NCBI GenBank assembly: GCA_959347315.1
Contig: OY365810.1
Location: 26,922,585-26,986,584, forward strand
Source: Bimastos eiseni
Lineage: Eukaryota; Annelida; Clitellata; Crassiclitellata; Lumbricidae
Reading direction: 5' to 3'
Length of the DNA: 64,000 bases
Below the pieces are notes generated by a model. It saw only the letters and a program-made list of their open reading frames with translations. It did no database searches and was not told the DNA's origin. Of the stretch, positions 40,653-53,705 are shown one piece after another. Made by a program: the position numbers and the translations under genes. The stretch's first letter is position 1, and every line of letters begins with the position of its first letter.

Positions 40653-40959
40653 GCAAACGTAGAGACCTTATATGTGCAGATAGATACCTACATCTTATAA
40701 TGTGCATGCAAGTATACATAAATAGTTAAATACATAATATATATGTATGTATATATAATGTCATATGGAGATATATACATATATGCAATACAACACGTAC
40801 ACTATACATAGCCTACAGGTATATCTCTTTGAACATATTACATACTGATGTGTATGTCATTGAAACTTTCAAGAAGCGATTTCCTTATAATTTTTTTATC
40901 TTATGCTAAATAAATGCAGAAACACAGGCGTTATGTGCAGTTTCATTTCGATTAATTAT

Positions 40960-43310
40960 TTATAGAAATCCAATGATGCCAGCAGAAGCCACTTTATGTA
41001 ATATAATATGATTGTAACCCAGCACTTAAATAGCTCAAAGGTCACCGTGGCATCCAATGTATGATACATTATGTCCGTATGATCGTATAAGAAGCACGAG
41101 GATAGGCATGTCGTTTGGTAGTCTTTTAAGTTCATGGAACTAAAGTGATATTCGATTATAGAAACATAATTTTTCATAGAATGGCAGAATATGCCTATGT
41201 ATGTAAGCTTCCCAGTTAAAAATCCAGCTGCCCACAAGCCCGAGACGCGTAGAAGAAATTTCTTTAAGGAGACACAACAATGTCAAACGGAAAATAGACG
41301 TCGGTTGGTTCTATAGGGAGCTAAAAAAATACGGCACCTGAAATTTAAGGCTGAGTGCTTTTCTTTTTTTGAAAGAGCCCCACGTGTAGGCGTCACACAC
41401 TAGTGCAATAGAAATTGAGTGGGAAGGAGAGCGTCGATGCCGAAGCGGTGTTCTGCGCAGCTGAAGAGCATTGACGTCCGTTGTCGTATATCGTCTACGG
41501 AAGGAGGAGTGTTTGGTCCACGCAGGCACATCGATAATCGTCCGTTGGTTGGAAACAATTTAAACGGTCGATAGTTCCTGCGCATCTCTGTCGGTGAAAG
41601 GAGAGACAGCGAGAAGGGTCCGGTTGCTCAACGGATTGGGACGGTTTTAGACAACCCCACTCGACACTGAGACTCACTTCAAAAAAGGAGTCTTTGAAGG
41701 AAATTGAAACGTTTCGGCACAAGATAAGGAAATCGCTTCTTCCTTTTCGCTTCATTGCTCCTGGTACGTTTGAATTTACCTGCTTCTATACTTCACTCGT
41801 AAGTTTGTGTATCGACTTTAGTGGCGCAAGATTATCTTTTAAAACTACCTCCATCGACCTTGGCGAACCATCGTTTTGCATAATTGCTTTGGAGTCGATT
41901 TTATTTGATCAGATATGATATAAGAAACTTTGCAAATATCAGATTAGAATAGAACATAATATTAGATCATGTTAGCTCAGATAGAATCAAGCCAGATTAT
42001 ATAAGACTATTACCAATTAGATCATATTCATTTTGATTACTACTTTAGGATAAGCGGTACGCAGCCAGATCGTTTTTGGTGATTCTATAGGCTAATATTT
42101 ACTGCACATATTAATTATAATAAACATCCTAAATTATGAGTGAAACATCATATGAAGCGAAAAAGTGAAAACGTGAAAACAATGCTCAAAGCTGATTCGA
42201 TTGAGCAAAGCAAAAAGAAATCGATTATTGCCAGAAAGGAATGATAAGTCGGCTTCCGCAAAGAATACAATTTCAAACGATATTACAGTAGTATGCCTAC
42301 CCCACTCAGACCTTAATTCTCAACATCCAACTGAACCACATCTAAGCAAGAATTTAAGAGAAAAAAAGGTTAGATAACCCGTAAACAACCAGCGCGTAGT
42401 AAAACATAAGACATAATCAATAATGCTAGTCGTTAAAGGGTTAAGCAGCATGCAGTGTCTTTTACCAAGATAAAAACAAAACCAGAACAAAGCCGTTCAA
42501 TTGGTGCAGCATATAATTATGCACGGGTAACTTTTTAGGCTATTCCTTGCTAGGACGAAAAACAGTTAACTGGTGCTGAAGAACTAATTAAACCCTTAGT
42601 CCTATTTGCCGCTAAAATTGGGTTTCAAAAAGTAATCGAAAAAAGTTCGATTCGTTTGTCTAATTACGCACACCATGACTATGCAGACGTCAGTTGTAAG
42701 TTATGAAAACAAATAAGGATGTAGCGAACTGCTCATTGTTTTCTTCGATAATAGACAATCCATAATAATCAAATCTAGTTAGAAGACTTGTTCCAATACA
42801 CGCACAACCCATATAAAAACTCCGGCACAACCCTTATTAAAACTCCTCCACTGTTTGCACTCTGCCAGTCTCAAGCCTGGTAAAGGAGGAGGGTGACGCT
42901 AATGATCTATGCTATCACACGACGTCATTAAACTGGAAATAACCAATAACCAACCCATATTATAGGGATAAATAATAATTTGTTTAAAGTTATTGACGGA
43001 CTCGAATCTGACTTGATCCGATGAATGCGACAACCAAAGGAGGCGACCTGGGCCAAACTCAAACTTCTGGCATAGATTGAAATAAATTACACGGCGTCGA
43101 TGCTATACCTGCTTTGTCGGAGAAACGCTGAAGGAGCCGTGGAACTGTTCGAAAGTTTGCTTCTTCGACCTTTGTTAAGGTTATGATGTCAATCATTGTG
43201 CTCTTGACCCGATGACCCTATGTGAAATATCATTAGTCTGAATCATGTGATGGACATATAGTTGTGAAATTAGCAAAAAATTCGATGAAATTTCATAGAA
43301 ATTTATCTAT
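40960..43310. other. Intergenic, no gene supported
   Basis: The overlapping minus-strand frames near 41300-41750 have no recognisable domains or splice context. Only the short repeat near 42850 stands out. Confidence 0.35.
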
Positions 43311-43314
43311 TCTA

Positions 43315-43435
43315 AAGAAATGGAATGTTCGGTGTCTTGAAATAGAATGTTCACAGGTTCGAACCCAGCTCAAGTAACTGCATAGCGACCTTGGACAAGT
43401 TGTTCATCCATAATTGTCCACATAACCTCTGTTTA
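43315..43435 (+). mobile_element. tRNA-derived SINE, family B, copy 2 (partial)
   Basis: It shares with the copy at 38908 the segments tgttcggtg, acaggttcgaacc, ctgc-tagcgacctt-gacaagtt and ccataattgt. The A box is lost and the 3' end runs into unrelated sequence just before a (TGTA)n array. Confidence 0.65.
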
Positions 43436-43440
43436 CAACA

Positions 43441-43522
43441 GATATGCATGTATGTATGTAAGTATGTCTGTATATATGTATGTATGCATGTATGTATGTG
43501 TGTATGTATGAATGTATGTATG

Positions 43523-43556
<34 letters not shown>

Positions 43557-43640
43557 TGTATGTATGTGTGTATGTATGTATGTATGTATGTTTGTTCTTA
43601 TGCATGTATATTTGTATAAATGCATGTAAGTATGCAACTA
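43441..43640 (+). repeat. (TGTA)n array
   Basis: A tetranucleotide array in the orientation opposite to the ACAT arrays at 12.3 and 40.2 kb, so it is complementary to them. Confidence 0.95.
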
Positions 43641-44247
43641 TGCATGCATGCATGTACGGACGTGCACATGTATGTTAGTACGTGCATGTAAACATGCATG
43701 CATTCGTGTGTGCATGTTTATGTCAATATGATTATATGATAGACTGGGAACAGTTCATTGTCGGGTCTTCGCACTAACATCGAGCATTAGCAGAGTGCAT
43801 TGTGTTTCGCCGAGGGGTCGATGATCATTGTTGTCGAAAGGTAAAACAGTGCAGCAGTTCAAAAAAAATGGTTCCTTTAATCCTCTAATTCAAGGCGACA
43901 CAATGACATTTGCATATGACAGTGGGTCTGCTGCAAGTACATTTAACTCATGCACACATGCAAACAATGTCATTTTATAAATACATACATGTACATAACA
44001 AGTAAGCACACACACACCTACACACACACAAATCTACAAACACACACAATATATATACATATATATGCATTCTTAAATACACGTATACAATACATAGATT
44101 AAACGTAACCATGGAGATATCCTTAACAATAGGCCTATCAGTGTTAATTACACGTCGTACTAATTGGATCTTAAATCAACAATCGAATATCAGCCGTTGA
44201 AAAATCATACAATGGCTCATTAGCCAAGTCGATTAATTAGAATCGCT

Positions 44248-44264
44248 CACTATATATATATATA

Positions 44265-44295
<31 letters not shown>

Positions 44296-44306
44296 TTATA
44301 TATAGG
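44248..44306. repeat. (AT)n-rich tract
   Basis: TATATATAAA repeats. Confidence 0.85.
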
Positions 44307-45049
44307 CATTCTCGTAGATCTTGATTAAGTCATTAATCAGTATAATTAATATTTCTATACATGCGTGTTTACCTGTTATAATTATCAGACCACATAAAGA
44401 TGAGAAGCGGCATAATATAGTGCTTTCCAAAATGTGAAAATTGAAAATGAGCCAATAATTATATCGTAATTGAAAACTTGAATGCCAAGCGCAGGGCACC
44501 GGCTTATTCACGAGCGCATTACACGTACATATAGGCTGTCTAAAATGTCTGTAATGCATAATAATACTTAGTGATGTCAAATTCTACGTGAAGAATTTTA
44601 AAAAAACTTTCAGGTATTAGAATAATGTAATCGTGTGTAGTTGACTTGATTTAATCTATCAGAAATTCTTGCTACATATATACTACACACTACAGACTAC
44701 ACACCACACACTACAGACAAGTCAATTGAACAGCGCATAATACCACCTGTGTCAGAATTAGGACAGTTTAGACCCTCCCTGAATGCACCTATGTTTAAAG
44801 CGTCGTAGGTACATGTACATTTTCCAGGCAACCCGGTGTTTTGTAGCTGTCGCAGTGGCTCCAGCGACGGTGGTTGAAAGTGCGACTAAATGGTAGCCAC
44901 ATTAATTTCAGACGACGAAATGCCACTGCAAATGGAACGAGGGAATGAAATCAGGCTGAATTAGACGGGAGAGTGTTTCAAATGAACAAGAGACAACGAG
45001 ACGCCTAGACATACATTGAAGACCCAGGAAGACAGACATGCAGGAAGAT

Positions 45050-45052
<3 letters not shown>

Positions 45053-45096
<44 letters not shown>
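45053..45096 (+). repeat. (GA)n microsatellite
   Basis: About twenty AG units; CATAGA/AGACAT-type flanks. Confidence 0.9.
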
Positions 45097-45098
<2 letters not shown>

Positions 45099-45199
45099 CA
45101 CAAACTTCCATAGAGACCTACACATAGACATACCCGAAGACCCAAAGAGACATACATACACGAAGACTATGATAGACAGACATACTCGGAGCTGTAGGT

Positions 45200-47380
45200 G
45201 AGAGACAAGCCAACAGATATAGAAAATAAGATCTTCATATATGCCCCACGAGATGGAGGTGATTCCAATAACCGCCACTCCTACCGTAACCATAGCAACA
45301 AAACAAACCAGGCGTGCGTTGACCATGGCAACCTGCATTCAGCGAGACATGAGGCAAGCGTGTATTTTTCTATCTTATACGTATTTCTGCCAGACGGTAA
45401 AGAAGTCGAGAGATTCCTAAACGGATTGTGTGGGAGGTGTAATCCGAACCCACTCAGAACGATTCATCGTATGCGGTCGAATTGATGGAGACCAGAAAGA
45501 GTGAGGAGGTGGATAAAACAACTCAAGAAATGGCATGCACTCAAGGACGCATGCGATCAGGCTGCTCTTGAAATGTTTCACAGTGAAGGATATCCAAACC
45601 GGTCTGTAGGTAGGCCTATACATAGGTGAGGAGTTCGGACTATTTTCAGAGCATGAATTTTGTGTGAGGAATGTTTTGTCCGCCCTGTTGATGAGAATAC
45701 ATTTGCTTCATTAAAATAATGAAGAGTTCTGATAGAGGCGTGTAAGCGAGTTGATATAGTTTCGGGGCATAGGCGTAAACTTGGTTTTGGCCCTGTTTTT
45801 TGGAGGGGAGGAGTTTGGGGGTTAGGGGTAGGGCAAAGTTTCTCGTTCAGGATATCCCACCCTGCATAGGCGTCATATTATGTCAAGTCGGAATTGTTCC
45901 AAAAAGTGTTGTACTGTAGCTCAAATTAGCGAAGGCTGGAATTTTTTCAGTTAGCATTACGACCGCATGGTATGCTTAAATCTCCGTCTATAGACCGGTG
46001 AGTTGGTCTCTGTAGCATTAATTTTCCCTGCTAATGAAGCCAAGCGCAGTTTACTTATTGAAGACGGATGTGTAATGGGTGTTGCTGGCAGCCAAGCGCA
46101 TCGGGAGAGAATGGGTGCGGAGGAAGGAGGAGGAGGAGGCTATACAAGACGCATTCTGGTGCCAATGCAAACGGTCATGAACGACTGATTTTTATGAGGC
46201 ATCATTTGCATTTGCCAAAGAGAATATCTACACTTCGCCAATTGACAAATCCATCCATTTCGTAAGTAAGAATATATTGCATGAGCTGCCTTATATGCTG
46301 TTGTAAGAACGATTTCAGATGCGTGTGTTTCATCAGACCGCCCATTCTCTCGATGCACAACACATGCAAGGGCCTTGAACCACACAAAAATAATTATAGG
46401 AAGGAAAGTGCATGCCAAATCGATGTCATTTAGCTGCTGCACTAAGCAGGGTTATTAGTTCTGAGATGAGCATGGACAAATCCTTATTTAGACGGCTATT
46501 CGACTGTCCTGGTAACTTAATACTTTTAAAATCAAATGTAGGCTAAACGTTTTCTAAGTGAACATATCACTTTTGATATGTGAGGTGCGCGAGTACAAGA
46601 TTAATTAGTTAAGTTTTTATTCTTCTCTCAAGCTCCCACTTATCAATTACCCCAACTGCTGCTTCGCTACTGAAATGAGAAAGGGTGGGCTCCGCAGGCA
46701 AGCCTTAATAAGTCCTTTAGGGCTTCTATCTCTTCTCCCCATTGATACTACGCTGATATTTTTTTATTGTAATCCCATCACATTGTAGGCCTAATCTCCT
46801 TGCTTTTATGTTTTATTGGTTTGGAGCTAATCAATAAAAATAGCTGGTTAATAAACTTATGTGAATAATAGGCTTGTCCTGACGATTGACAGAATGTAGA
46901 TCGTGATAATAATTGTTAGTAAGCATTATTCACATGAGTACACAGTTCCAAATTGCATGCAACACACAAATATCATTATGCCATTTATTCCTGTAGAAGT
47001 ACTTTTCGCAAAAAACCACTCTATTATCTATTATGAACTTCAATTCGTTTAGAGCTCATTTATCCTTGGGCTTAATCATCACGAAGCCTATTAAAATGCG
47101 TCGGGTGTTTCCCTTTTACGAGGTTGCTCCCCTGGATATAGACCCAGGCCTAACTCATCGCGAACTATCCCTACATTTACGTGGACATTTGGTGGGACCA
47201 CATAGGCGCCAAACGGTTCCTGCTTTAATTCAGATTTTTTAAAATTAGGTCATCGATGGAACTACACTTTGAAACATTTTAAACGAGTCTATATACGATT
47301 TAACGGCTTTTAATCATGGATTTTAGTGAGTACCCCAAATTCTTCGTCTTGATCACTTCTAGAATGAATGAAACAAGACA
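45200..47380. other. Intergenic, no gene supported
   Basis: Short frames only; no domain, splice context or repeat family recognised apart from TAGGCCTA octamers. Confidence 0.35.
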
Positions 47381-47383
47381 TTA

Positions 47384-47605
47384 CTTCTCCTCAAGAGATC
47401 TACTCAGCGGCGCTCTCTGCTCTAGTCCACATGATGTTAAATGTCATTTCAATGACATTTAATGAGTGTTAGAACAGTGAGCAAAAAAGTGCACAGTAAA
47501 CTAAAAGAGTCACCAATGGTTGGTCCACGCACAAGCGTTGAGCCATACAACGAGCTCTCGACAACAGTTGACAGATGGCATGGATGTTCAGAGGTGTATT
47601 AAAAG
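47384..47605 (-). mobile_element. Dispersed element A, copy 3
   Basis: Contains ctcaagagatctactcagc, ggcgctctctgctctag, acatgatgttaaatgtca, ggtccacgcacaagcgttga and acagttgacagatggcatgg, matching copy 2 over about 220 bp. The terminal TATATAGCGC part is lost. Confidence 0.7.
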
Positions 47606-47999
47606 CTCTCTACTTTATCGCAGAATTTCAGGATGCGCAACTGTTGCTTGCTTTATTTTTGCTGTCTTCTTAATGCGCATCTCTTTACTTCTCCGCCTTT
47701 GTGGTGTCTGAATTCACCCTCGGCGAATGCAAAGCGAATATTTATTGTATCTCGTTGTTGGAGGTTGAAAGGCGCGGACGGATGAACAGACAGACAGACC
47801 GACAGACAGATGTATTCAGTGACAGAACAATTGCGTTGAGCAAGGTAGGTGAATCGTACGCAAGGTGTGAGAAGATCTCTGAGGATTAGACGGAGAGAGG
47901 ATATGAAGACAGAGAGGCAGATACAGAGACGGAGAGTGCGACACGAACATCGTGACGAAAAGCAATAGATAGATTATGGACAATGAATAGTTATAGTCA

Positions 48000-48095
48000 G
48001 AGACGCACAGAGACAGAGGTACAGAGACAGAAGTATACAGACAGAGGCAAAGAGACAGAGGCAAAGAGACAGAGGCAAAGAGACAGAGGCACAGA
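48000..48095 (+). repeat. AGACAGAGGCAA minisatellite
   Basis: Six to eight imperfect 10-12 bp units. Confidence 0.8.
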
Positions 48096-48917
48096 GTAGG
48101 CGGTTCGTCGATGCAATGTGGGAAGTTCTCATGGGAAGCAAGTGGGTTGGACCACGAATGTGAACCAATTAGGTTGGCGAGAATTGATTTGGACAGAGGT
48201 TTTGGATGCTTTAAAGGGAAAAATATAGAATTTCATTAAAACATAAGGCATAAGTAATAAATACATGCAATGAAGATACATGGAAAATAAATGTCAAAGA
48301 ACGATAGGGAGACTATGCAATTATTTTCTGAGCTAAAAGGGTTTCGATTCTACTCTTCTGTACATTTGCATAGGCCTATCATAGCTGTATAGTATGAGCT
48401 TCTAAGAACGGCGACCCTGACAAAACTCCCCTATGACTCTTTGTAGCAGTTCTGCATTGTTTCCATACATATGACAGAACATTATTCCAGACATTTTTAA
48501 ATATAAGACACACGAATGAGAGATTGAACTTGAAGGAAGTAAGCTCATGGATTTCGTTAGGATTAGAAATTGTAACGAGAGTCTTAGCTTAAAAAGGTCG
48601 AGAATTCCATCGCAAATTAAAATAAAGTAACTAATGGCGAGTAAGAATTTCAACAATAAAATATCGAGTGTAACATGCGAAAATAAAGTGCCAAAGAGAA
48701 TGGGAGCTGTCAAGTGAACACAGTGTATTCCATAGGAGATTTATTGAGTGCGGCCTCGATGTGAGGCTGTGGGAGAGGGGAGTATGCTTTTGGTCAGAGG
48801 AGCGAACGTCGATTGGTGGAGCCGTTGGCAACGCATCACTCGCAAAGGACGCCATGCAACAAAGACTGAAGGTCAACAAAATAATGCAGGTGTTGCATGT
48901 GCAAGGTAACTTACAAA

Positions 48918-49610
48918 CAGAGTTGTCCATGCGTCCAATTTTCATGACCCGACCCAAACCGACCCATCGAAAATGTACCCGACCTGACTTCTGAAACCAA
49001 ATATCTGACCCGACCCGACCCGACCCATAACGTACATGACCCGACCTAATCCAACCCGAACCGACCCACCTTTAGTGATAATTTTACTAATATTGTTTAT
49101 CGTCAAATTTTAATGTCGTAAAAGCAACACAGTCAAACTGCCATACATGATCGTAATAATTATGATTTGTGAGAACGTATCAGGGAAAATACCCTTCATT
49201 TGTTCCATTTATTTTGGCCCAAACTTACTTTCTCTATAAATATACGTAAAAGAATTCCGGATATTTTTGCTACGCAAGAGTCCGTTCCGCAAAGCTTGAG
49301 CCGAATTTAGTGTCAAAAGGAACAAATTCGGTGTTGCCCTACCTTTTTGTGGTAATTCCTTCGTCATTTTCTATATATTTGATTGTTACTGATTAACGTT
49401 ATGAATAGCACAGAGTTGAAAATTAAGCTCTGTAAAACATTGGTAGGTCGAAATGGGTCCGGGTGGAGATCCGACCCAACCGACCCACTAGGATCTTGAC
49501 CCGATCCGACCCAACCCGACTCGACCCATCTAATCTACAAATATCCGTGATCAGACCCGGCTCGACTCGGTCCGACCTGACCCACGTCGATTTGACCCGA
49601 GGACAACTTT
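48918..49610 (+). repeat. GACCC-rich dispersed repeat, copy 2
   Basis: Two clusters of (C)CGACCC-type pentamers (48946-49070 and 49440-49600) flank about 370 bp of AT-rich DNA. The outer ends are AGTTGTCC (48921) and GGACAACT (49601), an 8-bp inverted repeat. Segments such as ctacaaatatccgtgatc and agttgaaaattaagctctg recur in the copy at 59828. Confidence 0.6.
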
Positions 49611-50085
49611 GCTTATGTGTACATGTATCCTATCGCCAGAAATTTCATTCAAAAAGGACAGTTATGGAACCTGGACCTTCACTTAGCGGTTTAAGGCCCC
49701 GGAAAACATATTCTTGTACCAATGCTACGAGCAGTAACAAAAGTCGAAGGAAAGATTAGGTCCTCTCAAGGTCCGCGCATTGCATGTTGTACCTCTGCCA
49801 GCAAACCCGAATGAATCCCATTCGAGTACGCCATTTGAGACCCATATTCCCATATGGGACTCGTGTATAGCTTTCCATCTAATCCCTATGAAAAACGCTG
49901 GCAGGGTCAGCGGATGCGATGGATTTTGATTGATTCTGCAGCAATGCCAGAGCATTCGTCAACCAGTGGAACATTCGAGGTTCGGTCGACACAGGAAAGT
50001 TGGAAGGCTAAGTGGTAAGAGCATTTCTCGACATGTGATGTTAGACCACCGCAATATAGTAAGGGCGTAGTTTGTGTTGAACCAA

Positions 50086-50090
<5 letters not shown>

Positions 50091-50118
<28 letters not shown>

Positions 50119-50562
50119 ATTTGTAACGCGCACAAGGTCACACCTACATGTGAATCTGAGGCTCGGATAGTTAGTCGCCAGGAGAAGATGGAATTAGATT
50201 TCCAAATCCTTGAAAGCCAAAGAGAAATAATGAGTTTTGAGTCGCATTTTGAAGGAAGTGAATTTGAGCTACGAAGAGAGAGTGGCAGTCGATTCCATTC
50301 CCTAGGAGTAGAGACATGAAATGCACGAGAGCCCATAACTGTTCTGTATCGTGGTTCAACTAAAAGACCTGTACTTGATGATCGTAAGCAACGAGGAGGA
50401 ATGTAAGGAGTTAGTAGAGCATGAATATAGGTAGGTGTACTGGTGATGATGGTTTTGTAGGTCAAGCAAGCTAACTTAAATTTGATTCTAAATTCAACAG
50501 GGAGCCAATGCAGCTGGTGGAGTAGGGCAGCTGGTGGAGTAGGCCTATCATGGCGGACTGTC
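50091..50562 (-). mobile_element. CR1/L2-like LINE 3' end with AAT tail
   Basis: The 149-residue minus-strand frame has LHWLPVEFRIKFKLACLTYK, then LLTPYIPPRCLRSS, LLVEPRYRTVMGSRAFHV, REWNRLPLSLRSSNSL, and ends near VTLCALQI. This is the C-terminal end of CR1/L2-type polyproteins. On the minus strand it is followed by a 3' UTR ending GTTACAAATTT and an (AAT)n tail at 50091-50116, as expected for this group. It is 5'-truncated; the ORF itself is intact over its length, so it may be relatively young. Confidence 0.8.
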
Positions 50563-50751
50563 ACATCTGGAAACCTATTTTTAAACCGGTGCAGTCGTTA
50601 TCACCTCCAAAATGTCATTGAAAAGACCTATTAACCGACTTATGCGATTGATGTGTTGCAGGCGTGGAATACTCCATTACTTCATATCATGGATGACTAC
50701 ATGTATCTACTTAAGGTTTCCGGCTTTTGATACATTCACTATTATATAAAA

Positions 50752-50995
50752 AGGGGTCGTAGGGTAATGGATAACACACTTGGGCGCAGAGCTTGGGAAC
50801 TGGGTTCGATTCCCGTATCCCAGTAAGGTTTATTTTAGATGTAATGTATTGAAGCATTGCGTGGCTGCTGGCGTGGTAGTTGAACTCGATTCCTGTAATA
50901 ACTTGTCATCATTCATTCTCACTATGTTTGCAATCATACCGCGGCATGTCAGTTTGCAATGAAACGAAACATAATGATAATAATAAAGGTGCTTT
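50752..50995 (+). mobile_element. tRNA-derived SINE, family C, copy 1
   Basis: The head has gtagggtaatggataac (A-box-like) and gggttcgattccc (B box). The body includes cctgtaataacttgtcatc and tgtcagtttgcaatgaaa, with an ATAATAATAA tail. The body and tail recur at 33640-33780 without the tRNA head. The acceptor-stem halves do not pair, so a functional tRNA is excluded. Confidence 0.65.
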
Positions 50996-51079
50996 CACCA
51001 ATCAGGAGACCGACGATTAGGGCCATTTAGGACATCGCCACTGATTAATTTTCTAGATCATTTATAGGCCTATCTTGGG

Positions 51080-51202
51080 ACAAATGACGATGACGATACC
51101 GATGAAGATCACGATGATGAAGACAATGACGATGACGATGAAGAAGAAGAAGAAGAAGATGATGATGATGAAGATGATGATGAAAATGATGATGACGATA
51201 TT
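51080..51202 (+). repeat. GATGAC/GAAGAA trinucleotide array
   Basis: ATGACGATGA changing to GAAGAAGAA then GATGATGAT; the frame on + encodes Met/Lys/Thr repeats only. Confidence 0.85.
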
Positions 51203-51804
51203 ATTATTCTGTCATTATTATTGGCCAACTGAGTGGCTCAAATATTTTCACAAGGAGCAAAATGTGGAAGAAAGAGATGTAAGTATACTAAATACTGTCC
51301 TTCGATCGCATAATAAGCAAATACCACGCTTTGCTACGTAGAAATTGCCAGCAGAACTCATGCTGCCGAAGTATTCGCCCATGTGTCTAATTCTTGAGAT
51401 AAGGACACGATGACGTGGAGTTACGATCACGTGACAAGGCCACTTAGCAGAAGATGAAAACGTAATGGCGACATCCTTATAGTAAAATCAATGTAGAGTT
51501 GAAAGTTGGTGGTGCTATAATGTTGGTGAGAAGCTTCGAGGAACCGCAGCTGCACAGCTATTACTTTAGCGCTCTAGTGACTGTGCACTGTGCACTGTGC
51601 AGTGTGCAGGCAATCGTTAGTGATGTGAAAATTATCACAATCCACAATGGGTTTTTTTTAGAATGCATATGCTAAATATCTTCCAGTAGTTGTAAAGAAT
51701 GCATTAACATCAACATTATGGTCTCATCCGTCATCGTAAGCTTCACCTTTTCTTCAGTGTCATAAAGTTCAAGAAAGAAGAAAGACGAACCTGATTATGA
51801 ACAC

Positions 51805-51943
51805 ATGTAGGCGTATATATATATATATATATATATATACGCCTGCATGCCTATACTGAGCCTATATATACCATATATACCATATATACGCCTACATGGT
51901 ATATATGGTATATATGGTATATATAGGCTCAGTATAGGCATGC
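51805..51943. repeat. Nested palindrome with perfect 44-bp arms
   Basis: 51845-51888 is the exact reverse complement of 51900-51943, around an 11-nt spacer. The preceding 51805-51845 is itself a palindrome with a (TA)n centre, and its TGTAGGCG arm is complementary to the spacer (CGCCTACA). As RNA it would be a very stable hairpin; as DNA, a cruciform candidate. No flanking duplication is clear. Confidence 0.9.
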
Positions 51944-52394
51944 ACATAAATTATGTAGGTTCAATAAGTAGGGTATAGGAGGGACCGCATAATTATAACG
52001 ATAATTCTTACTTCATTTCGGTGCATTGTCATCATCGGTGTTATTTGAATAGTCTTAACGATTGTATCAATTGAGTCAATTGAATCATCCACTGCCCGTT
52101 GTGTTCTTTGCTTCCTTCATCTCGCAATCTCTTCAGCATTCTCATCCTTCATTCACTCATTAATATCGTCCATGGGATATGTTAGGTGTCTCGGTGAAGC
52201 AATCAATTAATTCCGTGGACATAGGCTTATAGTAATTTCAGCGCTTATGAACGGTTCAGCAGCTCAGCCTACTATAGAGAAACGCTTTCCAAAGGCTTAA
52301 ATTCAACACAGTACAACATTCCATCTGTATTTTTACACATCTATTTCTGTCTTACTTACGATTCTTCATATCTTATTTCTACATTATTCCTCTA

Positions 52395-52572
52395 CATCTT
52401 TCTGTCTGTCTGTCTCTGTCTGTCTGTCTCTCTGTCTATCTGTCTTTGTTTCTGTTTCTGTCTGTCTGTCTATCTGTCTGTCTCTGTCTCTCTGTCTCTC
52501 TGTGTCTCTCTGTCTTTGTTTCTGTCTCTGTCTGTCTGTCTGTCTGTCTTTCTCTCTCACCCTCTCTCTCTC
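52395..52572 (+). repeat. (TCTG)n/(TC)n array
   Basis: Imperfect TCTGTCTG and TCTCTGTC units; overlapping Leu/Ser/Val/Cys-rich frame is spurious. Confidence 0.9.
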
Positions 52573-53540
52573 CCCAAATGCAAACTAACTCGCAGTTAAA
52601 AGAATTAGGAATATCAATAGAAAGTAGAACGATTTTATTTAGTGTTGGTCTGTGTTGGAGAATTTATTTATTTCTGCATGCAATATATTATTCTTCTTGT
52701 TTCTGTTTATAAATAGTGTGAATTGCATCTCAATGAAGGATCAGTCGTCCATCATGGATTCATTACCCTACGCGAAATAAATTTACAGAAATAAATTTCT
52801 ATCCATATTTGCCTGTGTCTGCTTGCAAGATAGATTATTCTTTGAATTTCAAAGGAATGGTATTAACCACTGAGACTACTCTAAACAGGTAACTTCCTAA
52901 AGCACGACTTAGTTAAATGGCCTACAGAGCAACCCCACGAACTAAAACGGAGATGCCTTAGGTGAGCTTGACCAACATTTTTTTTTCTGTTAGCAGTTCC
53001 GCCAAAAATGTCTCGAACCAGTCTATCCCACTTGACGTTATATTAGATATCCCGGTACTTCATCTAATATCCTATATGTAGCCGATTCCAGGCATTGAGT
53101 TAAGTATAGTTTGACGTCTGTTAACTCCGCCCATCGGCTAGAAACGTCCTGATTATTAATCAAGACTACATCGTCCAGTTGACAACTATGTCAATTTTAT
53201 TCCAAGTTAAGCTGATTAGGAGAGTCCGAAAAAGTAGCAGACAAATGAGGCAAATGGCAAGAGAGGAAACATGAAGAGGGTCGAAGAAGAGAGAGGCGAA
53301 GGAACAATGGTTGCGTGGAAGGATTGTTGCAGAGGGAGAGGACTTAGTGGGAGAGGAATGCGCGATAAATCTATGGCTGCAGCAGGAAAGAGCAATCAGA
53401 ATATGAAATCGGAGACAACGCATAACAGGGAAAGGGAGAAAGAGAGGCGGCAAAGTAAAAGAGGATTAGCGGGAGAATGGGACAGGGCAGAATTAAGTCT
53501 ACGACGAAATAGCAGAAGAATTAAAATCGTTTAAGCACAG

Positions 53541-53705
53541 ATGATGATAATAACAAGAAGGAGATAACAAGATTATGATAACAAGATGAAGATAACAAGA
53601 TGATGGTAACAAGACGAAGCTAACAAGATGATGATTACAAGATGAAGATATAACACGACGATGATAACAAGATGAAGATAACAGGATGATTATAACAAGA
53701 CGCAG
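53541..53705 (+). repeat. 15-bp minisatellite, about eleven units
   Basis: ATAACAAGATGATG-type units with GAAG/GACG variants. Confidence 0.85.

Noticed and set aside
40145..40719. Open frames up to 186 codons on both strands
   Set aside because: Same cause: a stop-free tetranucleotide repeat.
50756..50832. tRNA gene
   Set aside because: A and B boxes are present, but acceptor-stem halves do not pair and the T stem is incomplete; the downstream body marks a SINE.
51580..51612. Repeated GTGCACT/GTGCAGT motif as a possible operator
   Set aside because: A short local duplication with imperfect symmetry and no adjacent gene.
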